From an uncultured Acetobacteraceae bacterium (GTDB lineage Bacteria > Pseudomonadota > Alphaproteobacteria > Acetobacterales > Acetobacteraceae), in the NCBI GenBank assembly GCA_903900905.1, contig CAIUPC010000673.1, forward strand, positions 1 to 43,328: 43,328 bases of DNA. Direction: 5' to 3'. Below, piece by piece: positions 13,706 to 22,352 of this stretch. Numbering within the stretch: the stretch's first letter is position 1; the number at the start of each line of letters is the position of its first letter. The position numbers and the translations under genes were made by a program. The notes below the pieces were generated by a model that searched no databases, was not told the DNA's origin, and saw only the letters and a list, made by a program, of their open reading frames with translations.

Positions 13706-13939
13706 ATGGTTGAAACCACCCAAGCCCGCATCGCCCAGATCGACGAGACCTTGGCGCCGGCCGTTCAGATTGGCTCAGCCCTGGGGCCGGTGAACGCCTC
13801 ACAGCTCCTGGTCGTGGTCAATTGCATCCGTCAGGCCCTGGTCAACGCACTGCTGCCGCTGCCGGAAGTCGTGGAGCCCGAGGCCGAAGAACCTGCGCCG
13901 GCGGAAGCGCCGCCCGCCGAAGCCGCCCCTGAGGCCTAA
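13706..13939 (+). CDS. Hypothetical protein (77 aa, acidic Pro/Ala/Glu C-terminus)
   Basis: MVETTQARIAQIDETLAPAVQIGSALGPVNASQLLVVV...; TAATG overlap with next gene. Confidence 0.6.
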   Translation: MVETTQARIAQIDETLAPAVQIGSALGPVNASQLLVVVNCIRQALVNALLPLPEVVEPEAEEPAPAEAPPAEAAPEA

Positions 13940-14223
13940 TGACGGACCAGCCGCCCATCGTGCCGATTGAGGTCAACGCCGATCCGGTGACGGATCAGAT
14001 CGGCGCAGGGATTCGCCTGACGCTGGTGGCGCTGGGCTCGGTTGCTGGAGCACTAGGTTATGCCGGCCTGGCTGGAAAATTCTCTGCGCTGGTTCTTGTG
14101 GCCGGTCCGGTGGCTGCGGCGGTCGCCTATGTCTGGGGCATTTACAAGACCGGCCGTCTCTCCGCCAAGGCCAGCAGCCTCGTGCAGCACATCGGCGACG
14201 ACACTGTCGCCAAGCTCAAGTGA
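13939..14223 (+). CDS. Putative holin-like membrane protein (94 aa)
   Basis: Two hydrophobic segments (IRLTLVALGSVAGALGYAGLAG; ALVLVAGPVAAAVAYVWGIY) and a basic tail. Confidence 0.5.
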   Translation: MTDQPPIVPIEVNADPVTDQIGAGIRLTLVALGSVAGALGYAGLAGKFSALVLVAGPVAAAVAYVWGIYKTGRLSAKASSLVQHIGDDTVAKLK

Positions 14224-14230
14224 GATTCCG

Positions 14231-14587
14231 ATGAACGTCTTCAACCTGATCCCGACGCTGTTCACGATCCTGGGGAGCCTGCCGAAGGTCATCGCCGCGG
14301 TGCAGTTCCTGATCAAGGCCATCAACGACGCCGAGACCACCGGCTTGTCGGGCCAGGACAAACTCACCCTGGTCTTGAACGATTTTGAGGCTTTCCTGTT
14401 GGCGGCGGCGCCGACCTGGGCCGGGGAGTTTGAGACGATCGCCAAAGACGTGGAAGCGGTGGTCGCCGATATCGTGGGGCTGTACAACGACTTCGCCCAT
14501 GCCGCTCCGGCGCCGAAGGCCGTGATCCTGCAGCCCGTGTCCGCGCCGGTGGCGGGCGTCACCCCGCCGGCCAACGGCATCGTCTAG
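14231..14587 (+). CDS. Hypothetical protein (118 aa)
   Basis: MNVFNLIPTLFTILGSLPKVIAAVQFLIKAINDAETTGLSGQDKL... Confidence 0.6.
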   Translation: MNVFNLIPTLFTILGSLPKVIAAVQFLIKAINDAETTGLSGQDKLTLVLNDFEAFLLAAAPTWAGEFETIAKDVEAVVADIVGLYNDFAHAAPAPKAVILQPVSAPVAGVTPPANGIV

Positions 14588-14597
14588 GGAGCCTCCG

Positions 14598-14726
14598 ATG
14601 GCTAAGCCTCCGAAGAAGCCGTCAGCCAAGATGGGCATGACGAAGGCCAACCCCAACTCGCCTAAGGCCCCGTCCGCGCCCAAGAAGCCCCCTGGCTCCA
14701 AGGGCAAGCCCAAGCGGTCGACTTGA
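14598..14726 (+). CDS. Lys/Pro-rich basic mini-protein (42 aa)
   Basis: MAKPPKKPSAKMGMTKANPNSPKAPSAPKKPPGSKGKPKRST*; below the ORF-track length cutoff; preceded by GGGAGCCTCCG. Confidence 0.5.
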   Translation: MAKPPKKPSAKMGMTKANPNSPKAPSAPKKPPGSKGKPKRST

Positions 14727-14947
14727 CCGTGGTGGCCGAGACGTTCGTCTTCCGGGGATCGAGCAACCTGGCGGAAGCCAGCTACGATCCCGAAGTCGAG
14801 AACCTGGACATCACGTTCCAGAGCGGGGACCGCTACACATATTTCAACGTGCCGGCGGCTGTGTACCGATCGCTGACCTTGGCGCCGAGCGCTGGCCAGT
14901 ATTTCCACCGGCAGATCAAGGGCGTCTATAGTTACGAGCAGCAGTGA
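14723..14947 (+). CDS. KTSC-domain protein
   Basis: FRGSSNLAEASYDPEVENLDITFQSGDRYTYFNVPAAVYRSLTLAPSAGQYFHRQIKGVYSYE. Confidence 0.75.
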   Translation: MTVVAETFVFRGSSNLAEASYDPEVENLDITFQSGDRYTYFNVPAAVYRSLTLAPSAGQYFHRQIKGVYSYEQQ

Positions 14948-16992
14948 TGGACCTGACGCCCATCCAGCAGACCCAGGTTCGCCTGGGTCGCGATCGCATC
15001 CTGGCCCATGGCGCGCTGTTCCGCCACCGCCATCCGAACAAGTCCCCCGACTTCCACAAGCAACTGATCCACGACTGGCACGCTTCGGACAGTTCCTTCC
15101 TGGACATGGTCTTTCGCGGCGGCGCCAAGTCAACCATCGCGGAAGAAGCCATCGTCGTTAAGGCCTGCTTTCGGGAGTTCAAGAACTGCCTGATCGTCGG
15201 CGCTGACTTCGACCGCGCCGCGTCACGCCTCCACGCCGTGCGCATGGAGTTCGAGAACAACGAACTGATCCGGCAGATTTTCGGGGACCTGACCGGCGAG
15301 CCCTGGGGCGCCGACCGCATCGTCACGTCGACCGGCATCTGTATCCAGGCCATGGGCCGGGGGCAGTCCCTGCGCGGCATCAAGTGGCTGGACACCCGGC
15401 CGGACCTGTTGTTCGCCGACGACCTGGAAGACTATGCCGATGTGCTCAAGCCCGAAGGCCGCAAGAAGATCCACGACTGGTTTGACGGCGAACTGATACC
15501 GGCGCTGGAGCCCGGCTACATGGCGCGCATGGCGGCCACGCCGCTGCACATCGAAGCCCTGCCCAACCACGTCATGCTCGACCCGAGCTGGAAGACCCAC
15601 AAGTTCCCGATCAAATACCGCGACCCCGACACAGGCGAATGGGTGGCCTCTTGGCCTGACCGCTTCCCCTTGACCGAAGCCGAAGCAACCATTCTGCGCA
15701 AGACCAACCCCAAGGTGGAGTCGATCGAGAAGATCGAGACCGCCTTGATCAAGAAGGGCCAGGCCGCCCTGTGGATGGCGGAGTACATGTGCGAGGCAGA
15801 GTCGCCGGAGACCAAGGCCTTCAAGCAGGAGATGTTCCGTATCGAGCCCCAGGTCCGCACCTGGCAGGCCGTCTATTCGATGATCGACCCGGCGCGCACC
15901 ATTGGCGTCAAATCCGCCACCACCGGCAAGGCCACCTGGTCCTGGTCGCATGGCAAGCTGATCATCTGGGATGCCTGGGCCAAGCGGCTGATGCCGGACC
16001 AGATCATCGATTCCCTCTTTCAGGACTTCGACGAGTACCACCCGGTCTATCAGGGCTTCGAGGAAGACGGCCTGAACCAGTGGGCGCTGCAACCTATTCG
16101 CCAGGAGATGGTTCGCCGCGGCGTGGCGCTGCCGCTCAAGCCGGTGCGCGCGCCGCCAGGCAAGATCGACTTCATCCGGGGCCTGCAGCCCTTCTTCCAC
16201 GGTCGCGAAGTGATCTTCGCCAAGCCCCTGCCGGAGTTGCAGCAGCAACTGCTGGGCTTCCCCAGCGGCGAGATCGACGCGCCCAACGCCCTGGCCTATG
16301 CTCTGCGCCTGCGCCCCGGCGCACCGCTCTACAACGATTTTGGAGGCCGCCATGTCGCCGAGGACATCGAACCGCTTCAGGGCCGCCCTGTGTGGCTCTG
16401 CCTCAACGCTACCCGTTCAATGGTCTCTGGGGTTGCAGTCCAGGTCTTCGACGGAGCGCTTCGCATTTACGCGGACGCCGTCCGCGACGGAGAGCCCGGC
16501 CAAGCCCTCCCTGGCCTGATCACCGACATGCAGGCCGATCTGGGCCGTGAGCTGCGCCTCGCCGCCGGGCCGCTGCACTTTGACCGCTACAACAATGTCG
16601 GCCTGGTCGCGGCGGCGTCGAAGATCCCGATGCGCGTCACGCCGGCCGTCGACACCCAGCGTGGCCGCGCTAAGCTGACCGACATGCTCCAGCGCGAGAA
16701 GGCCGGCCTGCCGATGCTGATGGTGTCCAGTCGGGCAGTGTGGACCCTTAACGCCTTCAGCGGCGGCTACAGCCGCGTCCTGCTCAAGCAGGGCCAACTG
16801 GCGGACTATGCCGAAGAAGGGCCCTACCGTGTGCTGATGGAAGGCCTGGAGAGCTATGCGGGCCTGATGGACCTGGGTTCGACAGACGACCCAAGAGAAG
16901 CTAGGCTGAACGCCGAGACCGCCGATGGCCGGGCCTATCGGTCCACGCTCGGGGGAAGCCTGGCGCTGCGCGAAAGCAAAGGCGGCTGGTGA
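14947..16992 (+). CDS. Terminase large subunit
   Basis: MVFRGGAKSTIAEEAIVVKACF (ATPase P-loop-like), DLLFADDLEDYADV (Walker B), C-terminal nuclease-like region. Confidence 0.85.
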   Translation: MDLTPIQQTQVRLGRDRILAHGALFRHRHPNKSPDFHKQLIHDWHASDSSFLDMVFRGGAKSTIAEEAIVVKACFREFKNCLIVGADFDRAASRLHAVRMEFENNELIRQIFGDLTGEPWGADRIVTSTGICIQAMGRGQSLRGIKWLDTRPDLLFADDLEDYADVLKPEGRKKIHDWFDGELIPALEPGYMARMAATPLHIEALPNHVMLDPSWKTHKFPIKYRDPDTGEWVASWPDRFPLTEAEATILRKTNPKVESIEKIETALIKKGQAALWMAEYMCEAESPETKAFKQEMFRIEPQVRTWQAVYSMIDPARTIGVKSATTGKATWSWSHGKLIIWDAWAKRLMPDQIIDSLFQDFDEYHPVYQGFEEDGLNQWALQPIRQEMVRRGVALPLKPVRAPPGKIDFIRGLQPFFHGREVIFAKPLPELQQQLLGFPSGEIDAPNALAYALRLRPGAPLYNDFGGRHVAEDIEPLQGRPVWLCLNATRSMVSGVAVQVFDGALRIYADAVRDGEPGQALPGLITDMQADLGRELRLAAGPLHFDRYNNVGLVAAASKIPMRVTPAVDTQRGRAKLTDMLQREKAGLPMLMVSSRAVWTLNAFSGGYSRVLLKQGQLADYAEEGPYRVLMEGLESYAGLMDLGSTDDPREARLNAETADGRAYRSTLGGSLALRESKGGW

Positions 16993-17011
16993 TCGCGCAA
17001 AGGGGTTGAGC

Positions 17012-19138
17012 TTGGCCGACGAAATTGAAACGGAAGACGAAGAGCTTCCCGAAGACAGCGTCCTGCATGGCCGGGCCGACGAACTGCCTCTGACCGAGGA
17101 GGTCAAGGGCAAGCTGAAGAAGCTGTTCGTTGATGTTGAAAAAGGCTTCGAGGACCAGCGCTCGCGCACCGAAGACTTGATGGACAATTGGGACCTGTAT
17201 CACTGCCGCCTGGGCGATAAGCAGTTCTACGCCGGCAACTCCAAGATTTTCGTGCCCTTCGTCAAGGATGCGGTCGACGCGCGGGTGACACGCTTCGTCA
17301 ACCAGATGTTCCCGCAGTCCGGCCGCTATGTGGAAGTCACCACCGGCGAGGCCGACCCGCCCTTCGCCACCCAGGCCCTGATCGAAAGCTATGTGCGCCA
17401 GTCCAAGATGCGCACGCGGATCATGCCGGCGCTGATCCGCAACGGCGACATCGAAGGCCAGTATTCGATCTATGTCTCCTGGAAGGAGCACAAGCGCGCG
17501 TCGGTGTTCCGCACGCAGCGCCAGCCGACCACCGACGGCCTGCCCAATGAAGCCGCCAGTCCAGTCGACGACGTGGAAGAAGAAGAGATCGTCGACGAGG
17601 CTCCGGACGTGGAAGTTCTGTCCGACGCCGATCTGCTGGTGATGCCGGTCACGGCGTCCTCGATCGACGATGCCCTGGACTGCGGCGGCTCCGTCACGGT
17701 CATGCGCCGCTGGACCACCGGCAAGATCAAGGCCCTGATCGCTCAAGGCGAGATCGAGGAAGACCAGGGCGAAGACCTGATCGAGGCGATGAACGCCGTC
17801 CGCAACGACGACAAGGTCGACACCGCCAAGAAGATGGCGGACGCCGCCGGCATCAAGTCCAAGGGCAAGACCGCTCTGGTCTATGAGACCTGGCACATCG
17901 CCAAGGTCGAAGGCGAGCCGCGTCTGTGCCGGACCTATTGGGCCGGTGACGACCGCTATCTGAGCCATCGCCGCAACCCCTTCTGGAATGACCGTTGCCC
18001 GGTGATCTCCGCGCCGACCGAGAAGGTCGCCGGGGTGTTCAAGGGCATGCCGCCGGTCAGCGCCGTGGCCGACCTGCAGATCTTCGCCAACGACACGATC
18101 AATGAAGGCGCCGACACCGCGCACTTCTCGGCCATGCCCATCATCATGACCGACCCCCTGAAGAACCCGCGTGTCGACACGATGGTGCTCGGCCTGGGCG
18201 CCGTGTGGGATACCAGCCCGGCCGACACCAAGATCGTGGAGTTCCCCGACCTGTGGCGCTCAGCCATCGAGCGCGCCGAGGCGATCAAGCAGCAAATCTT
18301 CCAGACCCTTGGCGTCAATCCCGCCATGATCCCTCAGCAGACTGGCGGGGCCAAGAAGCGCAACCAGGCCGAGATCGCCAACGAGCAGCAGGTCGACATC
18401 CTCACGACGGCCGACGCCGTGACCAACCTGGAAGAAGAGATCCTGACGCCAACGGTGCAGCGGTTTGCCGAATACGATCACCAGTTCCGCGACCACGAGA
18501 TCACGGTGCGCATCTATGGCGAGATGGGTCTGCGCGCCAACATGGAAGAGGTTGAGCCTCTGCAGCTCAACAAGCGCTTCGAGTTTCGCTGGTACGGCGT
18601 GGAGTCGGCGCGCAACGCCGCGCAGATGCAGCAGCAAATTGCCTGGGTTAACGTAGTGAAGGAGCTACCGCCCACGGCCTACCCGAACTACGATCTCGAT
18701 ATTTCGCCGATGATCGTCCAGGGCACGGAAAACGTGTTTGGTCCGCGGATCGCGCCGCTGATCTTCAAGCGCAAGACGGTGATCTCGGTCGATCCTGAGC
18801 AAGAGAACATGATGCTCGACCACGGCTTCCGCGTGGCGGTCCACCCTGGTGACGACGACATGCAGCACATCCAGGTTCACCTGGCCGGCGTCCAAGAAGG
18901 TGGTGATCCGCATGGAACCTTCCGCGAGCACATCCAGCTTCACCAGCAGCAGATGCAGGCTAAGGTCATGGCGGCGCAGCAGTCGCAGCCCGCCGGCGGC
19001 GCCGGGCCGGGGGGCGGCGCAGGGCCAGCACCGGGCGGTCAACCGACCATGCCGCGCCAAGGCAAGCAGCCGGCGGGCGCCATCCACCCTGATTCCATGC
19101 CCAAGGCGGGCGCTACGCCGATGCCGCGAAAGATGTAG
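17012..19138 (+). CDS. Portal protein
   Basis: ADEIETEDEELPEDSV...KIFVPFVKDAVDARVTRFVNQMFP...NDTINEGADTAHFSAMPIIMTDPL...; follows TerL; probable TTG start at 17012. Confidence 0.82.
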   Translation: MADEIETEDEELPEDSVLHGRADELPLTEEVKGKLKKLFVDVEKGFEDQRSRTEDLMDNWDLYHCRLGDKQFYAGNSKIFVPFVKDAVDARVTRFVNQMFPQSGRYVEVTTGEADPPFATQALIESYVRQSKMRTRIMPALIRNGDIEGQYSIYVSWKEHKRASVFRTQRQPTTDGLPNEAASPVDDVEEEEIVDEAPDVEVLSDADLLVMPVTASSIDDALDCGGSVTVMRRWTTGKIKALIAQGEIEEDQGEDLIEAMNAVRNDDKVDTAKKMADAAGIKSKGKTALVYETWHIAKVEGEPRLCRTYWAGDDRYLSHRRNPFWNDRCPVISAPTEKVAGVFKGMPPVSAVADLQIFANDTINEGADTAHFSAMPIIMTDPLKNPRVDTMVLGLGAVWDTSPADTKIVEFPDLWRSAIERAEAIKQQIFQTLGVNPAMIPQQTGGAKKRNQAEIANEQQVDILTTADAVTNLEEEILTPTVQRFAEYDHQFRDHEITVRIYGEMGLRANMEEVEPLQLNKRFEFRWYGVESARNAAQMQQQIAWVNVVKELPPTAYPNYDLDISPMIVQGTENVFGPRIAPLIFKRKTVISVDPEQENMMLDHGFRVAVHPGDDDMQHIQVHLAGVQEGGDPHGTFREHIQLHQQQMQAKVMAAQQSQPAGGAGPGGGAGPAPGGQPTMPRQGKQPAGAIHPDSMPKAGATPMPRKM

Positions 19139-19143
19139 CTGAG

Positions 19144-19170
19144 TTGACATTCGGCCAAGCCTGATACAAT
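19144..19170 (+). promoter_or_regulatory. Promoter-like sequence upstream of scaffold/capsid genes
   Basis: TTGACA-N15-TACAAT in an otherwise non-coding 105-nt gap. Confidence 0.45.
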
Positions 19171-19243
19171 CCTCAAGCTTCGGAGCCCGCAACGATAACG
19201 GGCAGCACTCGATTTGCCGGCGATACCGGCTGGAAGGACGACC

Positions 19244-20023
19244 ATGTTTCGACGGATGCTCATGGGCTCCACGGTGTTCCGTGCGCCTGAGAATGATCAA
19301 GGCCACGAAGCCGATGATCTGGACGAGGACTTCTCCCTCGACGAGCCTCCCGAAGATGACGAGGTCGACGATGTCGATCCTGACGCCGACCTCGACGAGG
19401 TTGATGACGACAACCAGGACGACGAACCTCCTGCACGGCAACAGAGCCGCGGCGAAAGCCGCGTAGCCGCCGCCACCCGCACCGCCGCCGAAGCCAAGCG
19501 TGAAGCCGCCGAGCTTCGCGAACGGCTCGCGGCGATGGAGGCGCGCAGCGCCGCCCCGGCTGCTTCGCAGGAAACCGCCGCACAACGCGAACAGCGCCTG
19601 GCTCAGCTTGAGCCGTGGGAACGCACCGAGGTGCTGCGGCAGGAAGACAGCCGCCGAATGGAATCCCAAATCGCGCAGATGCGCTGGGAAAGCCAGGAGG
19701 CAGCCGACCGAACCGCTTACGACGCGCTCTGCGCCCGCAAGCCGGTGGCGGCGAAGCTGAAGGACGAAGTCGAAGCCCGTCTAGCGGATATGCGCAAGGC
19801 CGGCACGACGGCGCCCCGAGAAACGGTTTTGCGCTGGGTGATCGGTGATCGAGCCCTGGCGAACGAAGGCAAAGCGACCGGCCGCGCGCAGAAAGCTGCG
19901 AGCGCCAATCGCGACAGGCAAACCACCCGGCCTACTAATGGTCGGGCGGACGCAGCGCCGAGCGATCGGCGAGGCGGGGACTCCTCTAAGCGCGACAAGC
20001 GCATAGAGAATTATCAACTGTGA
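19244..20023 (+). CDS. Putative scaffolding protein
   Basis: Acidic N-terminus, coiled-coil middle (AEAKREAAELRERLAAMEARS...), basic C-terminus; between portal and MCP. Confidence 0.7.
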   Translation: MFRRMLMGSTVFRAPENDQGHEADDLDEDFSLDEPPEDDEVDDVDPDADLDEVDDDNQDDEPPARQQSRGESRVAAATRTAAEAKREAAELRERLAAMEARSAAPAASQETAAQREQRLAQLEPWERTEVLRQEDSRRMESQIAQMRWESQEAADRTAYDALCARKPVAAKLKDEVEARLADMRKAGTTAPRETVLRWVIGDRALANEGKATGRAQKAASANRDRQTTRPTNGRADAAPSDRRGGDSSKRDKRIENYQL

Positions 20024-20039
20024 TGGGGTAGCCTTCCGC

Positions 20040-20058
20040 TCCCCGTCCTGAACGGGGA
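20040..20058 (+). promoter_or_regulatory. Hairpin enclosing the capsid-gene Shine-Dalgarno
   Basis: TCCCCGT-CCTGA-ACGGGGA; GGGGA lies in the 3' arm, 6 nt before ATG at 20065. Confidence 0.5.
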
Positions 20059-20064
20059 TGCCAG

Positions 20065-21411
20065 ATGGCCACCAACCAGGCTAGTCAGTTTCAAGCCGAC
20101 ATCGAAGGCTATATCGCCGACAAGACGCTGCCGCTCGCGCGCCGCCAGCTTGTCGCGTTCCAATTCGCGGACAAGTCCGAAGGCATCCCTAAGGGCCGCG
20201 GCGTCAATTACACCGCCACCCGCTACCAGCGCCTGCCGCTGCCTTTCGCGCCGCTGAGCGAGGGCGTCCCGCCGATCGGCGAGACCATGACCATCCAGCA
20301 AGTCACCGCTACCGCCCTGCAGTGGGGCGACAAGGTCACGATTACCGACGTGGCCGAAATGACCATCAAGCACCCGCTGTTCAAGAAGGCGACCGAACTG
20401 GTGGCCCTGCAACTCGCGGAAACCCTGGAGCGCAACACCTTCAACGCCCTGATGGGCGGCACCCAGGTCAACTACGTCAACTCACGCGGCTCGCGCGGCG
20501 CCCTGGTCGCTGGTGACGTGCTGGACGGCCAGACTGTCATCCGTACCGACATGGCTCTGGAAACCCTCGGCGCTCCGCGCTGGATGGGCGACGAGATGAC
20601 CGACACCAAGATTGACGCCGGCGCCCCGACCAAGGCTTCGTCCGATCCCCGGTCGATGCCGCACTATGTGGCTATCTGCCACCACGCCGTGGTCGCCGAC
20701 TTCCGCCAACAATCGGACGTGAAGCTGGCCTGGACCTATTCGGATCTGAACCGCCTCTACAACTATGAGGCCGGCGAGTGGTCCGGTATCCGCTTCTGCA
20801 AGACCAACATGGTCCCGTCCTTCACGGGCGTGGCGCAGATCAACGGCACGGCCGGCACGGCGGGCAACCTCGCGACGAACTCGACCTATTACATCATCGT
20901 CACGGCGTCGGACACGCAGAACCAGTACGAGAGCCGTATCTATCAGGTGTCCACCGCCGCCAACGTGACCGGCCCGAACGGCTCGGTTTCGGTTGTGCTG
21001 CCGGCCCTGGTCGGCTTTACCTTCAACATCTACATCGGCACCACGACCAGCCCGGCCCAGCTCGGCCTGACGGCGGCCGGCCCGACCACCGGACCCTACA
21101 TCGGCCAGGCCGTGCAACTGGCCCCCGGCCAGACCGTGATCATCACGGGCCTTGGCATGACGCAAGTGCCGCCCGCGGCGCCCGCGACCGGCTTGACGGT
21201 GTATCCGACCTTCATCATGGGCCGGGGCGCCTACGCCCAGGTCGAACTGGACAACGTGAAGTTCACGTATCTGAAGAACGCGGACAAATCAGACCCCTTG
21301 AATCAACTCCGAATCGTAGGATGGAAAGCGTTTTACGGGACTTTGTTAAGCAATGTCCAGTTTATGGCGCGCATTGAGAGCGTCAGCGCATACAGCACTT
21401 CTTTCGGCTAG
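20065..21411 (+). CDS. Major capsid protein (N4-gp56-like) with inserted Ig-like domain
   Basis: MATNQASQFQADIEGYIADKTLPLARRQLVAFQFADKSEGIPKGRGVNYTATRYQRLPLP...TDVAEMTIKHPLFKKATELVALQLAETLERNTFNALMGG...VYPTFIMGRGAYAQVEL...DPLNQLRIVGWKAFYGTLLSNVQFMARIES. Confidence 0.85.
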   Translation: MATNQASQFQADIEGYIADKTLPLARRQLVAFQFADKSEGIPKGRGVNYTATRYQRLPLPFAPLSEGVPPIGETMTIQQVTATALQWGDKVTITDVAEMTIKHPLFKKATELVALQLAETLERNTFNALMGGTQVNYVNSRGSRGALVAGDVLDGQTVIRTDMALETLGAPRWMGDEMTDTKIDAGAPTKASSDPRSMPHYVAICHHAVVADFRQQSDVKLAWTYSDLNRLYNYEAGEWSGIRFCKTNMVPSFTGVAQINGTAGTAGNLATNSTYYIIVTASDTQNQYESRIYQVSTAANVTGPNGSVSVVLPALVGFTFNIYIGTTTSPAQLGLTAAGPTTGPYIGQAVQLAPGQTVIITGLGMTQVPPAAPATGLTVYPTFIMGRGAYAQVELDNVKFTYLKNADKSDPLNQLRIVGWKAFYGTLLSNVQFMARIESVSAYSTSFG

Positions 21412-22025
21412 CCTTTCAATACTAGGTAGCCGATAGCTTTCTCAAGGAGATCTTCGCTGTGCTTGAACTGTCCGAGGCCTGTATTGCAATTAGTGCAGAG
21501 CAAGCCTCGGACTTTGTTCGTGTCGTGGCAGTGGTCTATATGAAAGCGCTTAGTGTTTCCGGTATCGGAGGTTTCGCAGATCGCGCACTTGCCGCCTTGA
21601 GATTCCAGCATCTCGGCATAGCTGCCGTGCTCCAGGCCATAGCGGCGCTTTGCGTGGTTATCTGCGTGGCGGTCCAGGTTGTTCAGGCGCCAGTTTTTGC
21701 TCGATCGGCGGTGCGACGTAGGGTCCTTGTGCCGACTCTCCGTGACCGCAGCCACGCTGCAGGTCTTGCAGGCATACTGCAGGCCATCCCGGGTGGTGCG
21801 GTTTTTGCCGAAGGCGTCCAGAGGTTTGCAGGACTCGCATTTGCTGCAACGCTTCATACCCTCGGGGTGTGCTTCTTCTACCGCTACCTTGCGCGGCTTG
21901 TAGGCGCTTTGCTTCGCGCGGAAACAAGGTTTACAGTAGGTCGAGAGGCCGTCAGCCTTCTGGTTGTTGGGGTAAAATTCGCTTGCAGGCTTGGCTTCGT
22001 TGCAAGCGTAGCAGGTTTTGAGCAT
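21408..22025 (-). CDS. Free-standing HNH endonuclease (recombination endonuclease VII type) with two zinc ribbons
   Basis: CYACNEAKPASEFYPNNQKADGLSTYCKPC; CSKCESCKPLDAFGKNRTTRDGLQYACKTC; GGKCAICETSDTGNTKRFHIDHCHDTNKVRGLLCTNCNTGLGQFKHS. SD GAGGAG favours the second ATG at 22025. Confidence 0.9.
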   Translation of the reverse strand: MLKTCYACNEAKPASEFYPNNQKADGLSTYCKPCFRAKQSAYKPRKVAVEEAHPEGMKRCSKCESCKPLDAFGKNRTTRDGLQYACKTCSVAAVTESRHKDPTSHRRSSKNWRLNNLDRHADNHAKRRYGLEHGSYAEMLESQGGKCAICETSDTGNTKRFHIDHCHDTNKVRGLLCTNCNTGLGQFKHSEDLLEKAIGYLVLKG

Positions 22026-22102
22026 TATCATTCTCCTCGGCTGAACGAGTTAAGAGTGGCATAGCTTTATACGGGTTGCAACAGGTTTCTTAGGAGGGCT
22101 TC

Positions 22103-22348
22103 ATGGCCTACGGTTTGAAATACTCTCTCGATGTGGTTTGGCTTCCCGATGGCGCCGGCGCCATGACGGTGCCGGATGCCCAGCGCCTGAAGATGATGCA
22201 GTCGTCCATCGTGCTGGTGCCGGGCGGCGACGCGCCGACCGCCGCCAACTTCAACACGGCGATCACCGGCGCCATGACCACCGATCTAGAAGCCCAGGTC
22301 CTGGCCAACCTCGGCCAGCTCCAGGGCTTCGCCACGGGCGGGGGTTAG
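22103..22348 (+). CDS. Hypothetical structural protein (81 aa)
   Basis: MAYGLKYSLDVVWLPDGAGAMTVPDAQRLKMMQ...; SD TAGGAGGG upstream. Confidence 0.65.
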   Translation: MAYGLKYSLDVVWLPDGAGAMTVPDAQRLKMMQSSIVLVPGGDAPTAANFNTAITGAMTTDLEAQVLANLGQLQGFATGGG

Positions 22349-22352
22349 CCCT

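Noticed and set aside
14216-15133. Long minus-strand ORF (305 aa) antisense to the 118-aa gene and terminase start
   Set aside because: Arginine/glycine-rich translation typical of antisense frames in high-GC DNA; the sense strand encodes recognisable proteins (KTSC, TerL).
15223-16353. Minus-strand 376-aa ORF antisense to terminase
   Set aside because: Spurious antisense ORF driven by GC3 bias; no domain-like sequence.
16901-18124. Minus-strand 407-aa ORF antisense to portal
   Set aside because: Same antisense artefact; the portal gene is well supported on the + strand.
18665-19669. Minus-strand 334-aa ORF antisense to portal/scaffold
   Set aside because: Antisense artefact, His/Leu/Arg-rich low-information sequence.
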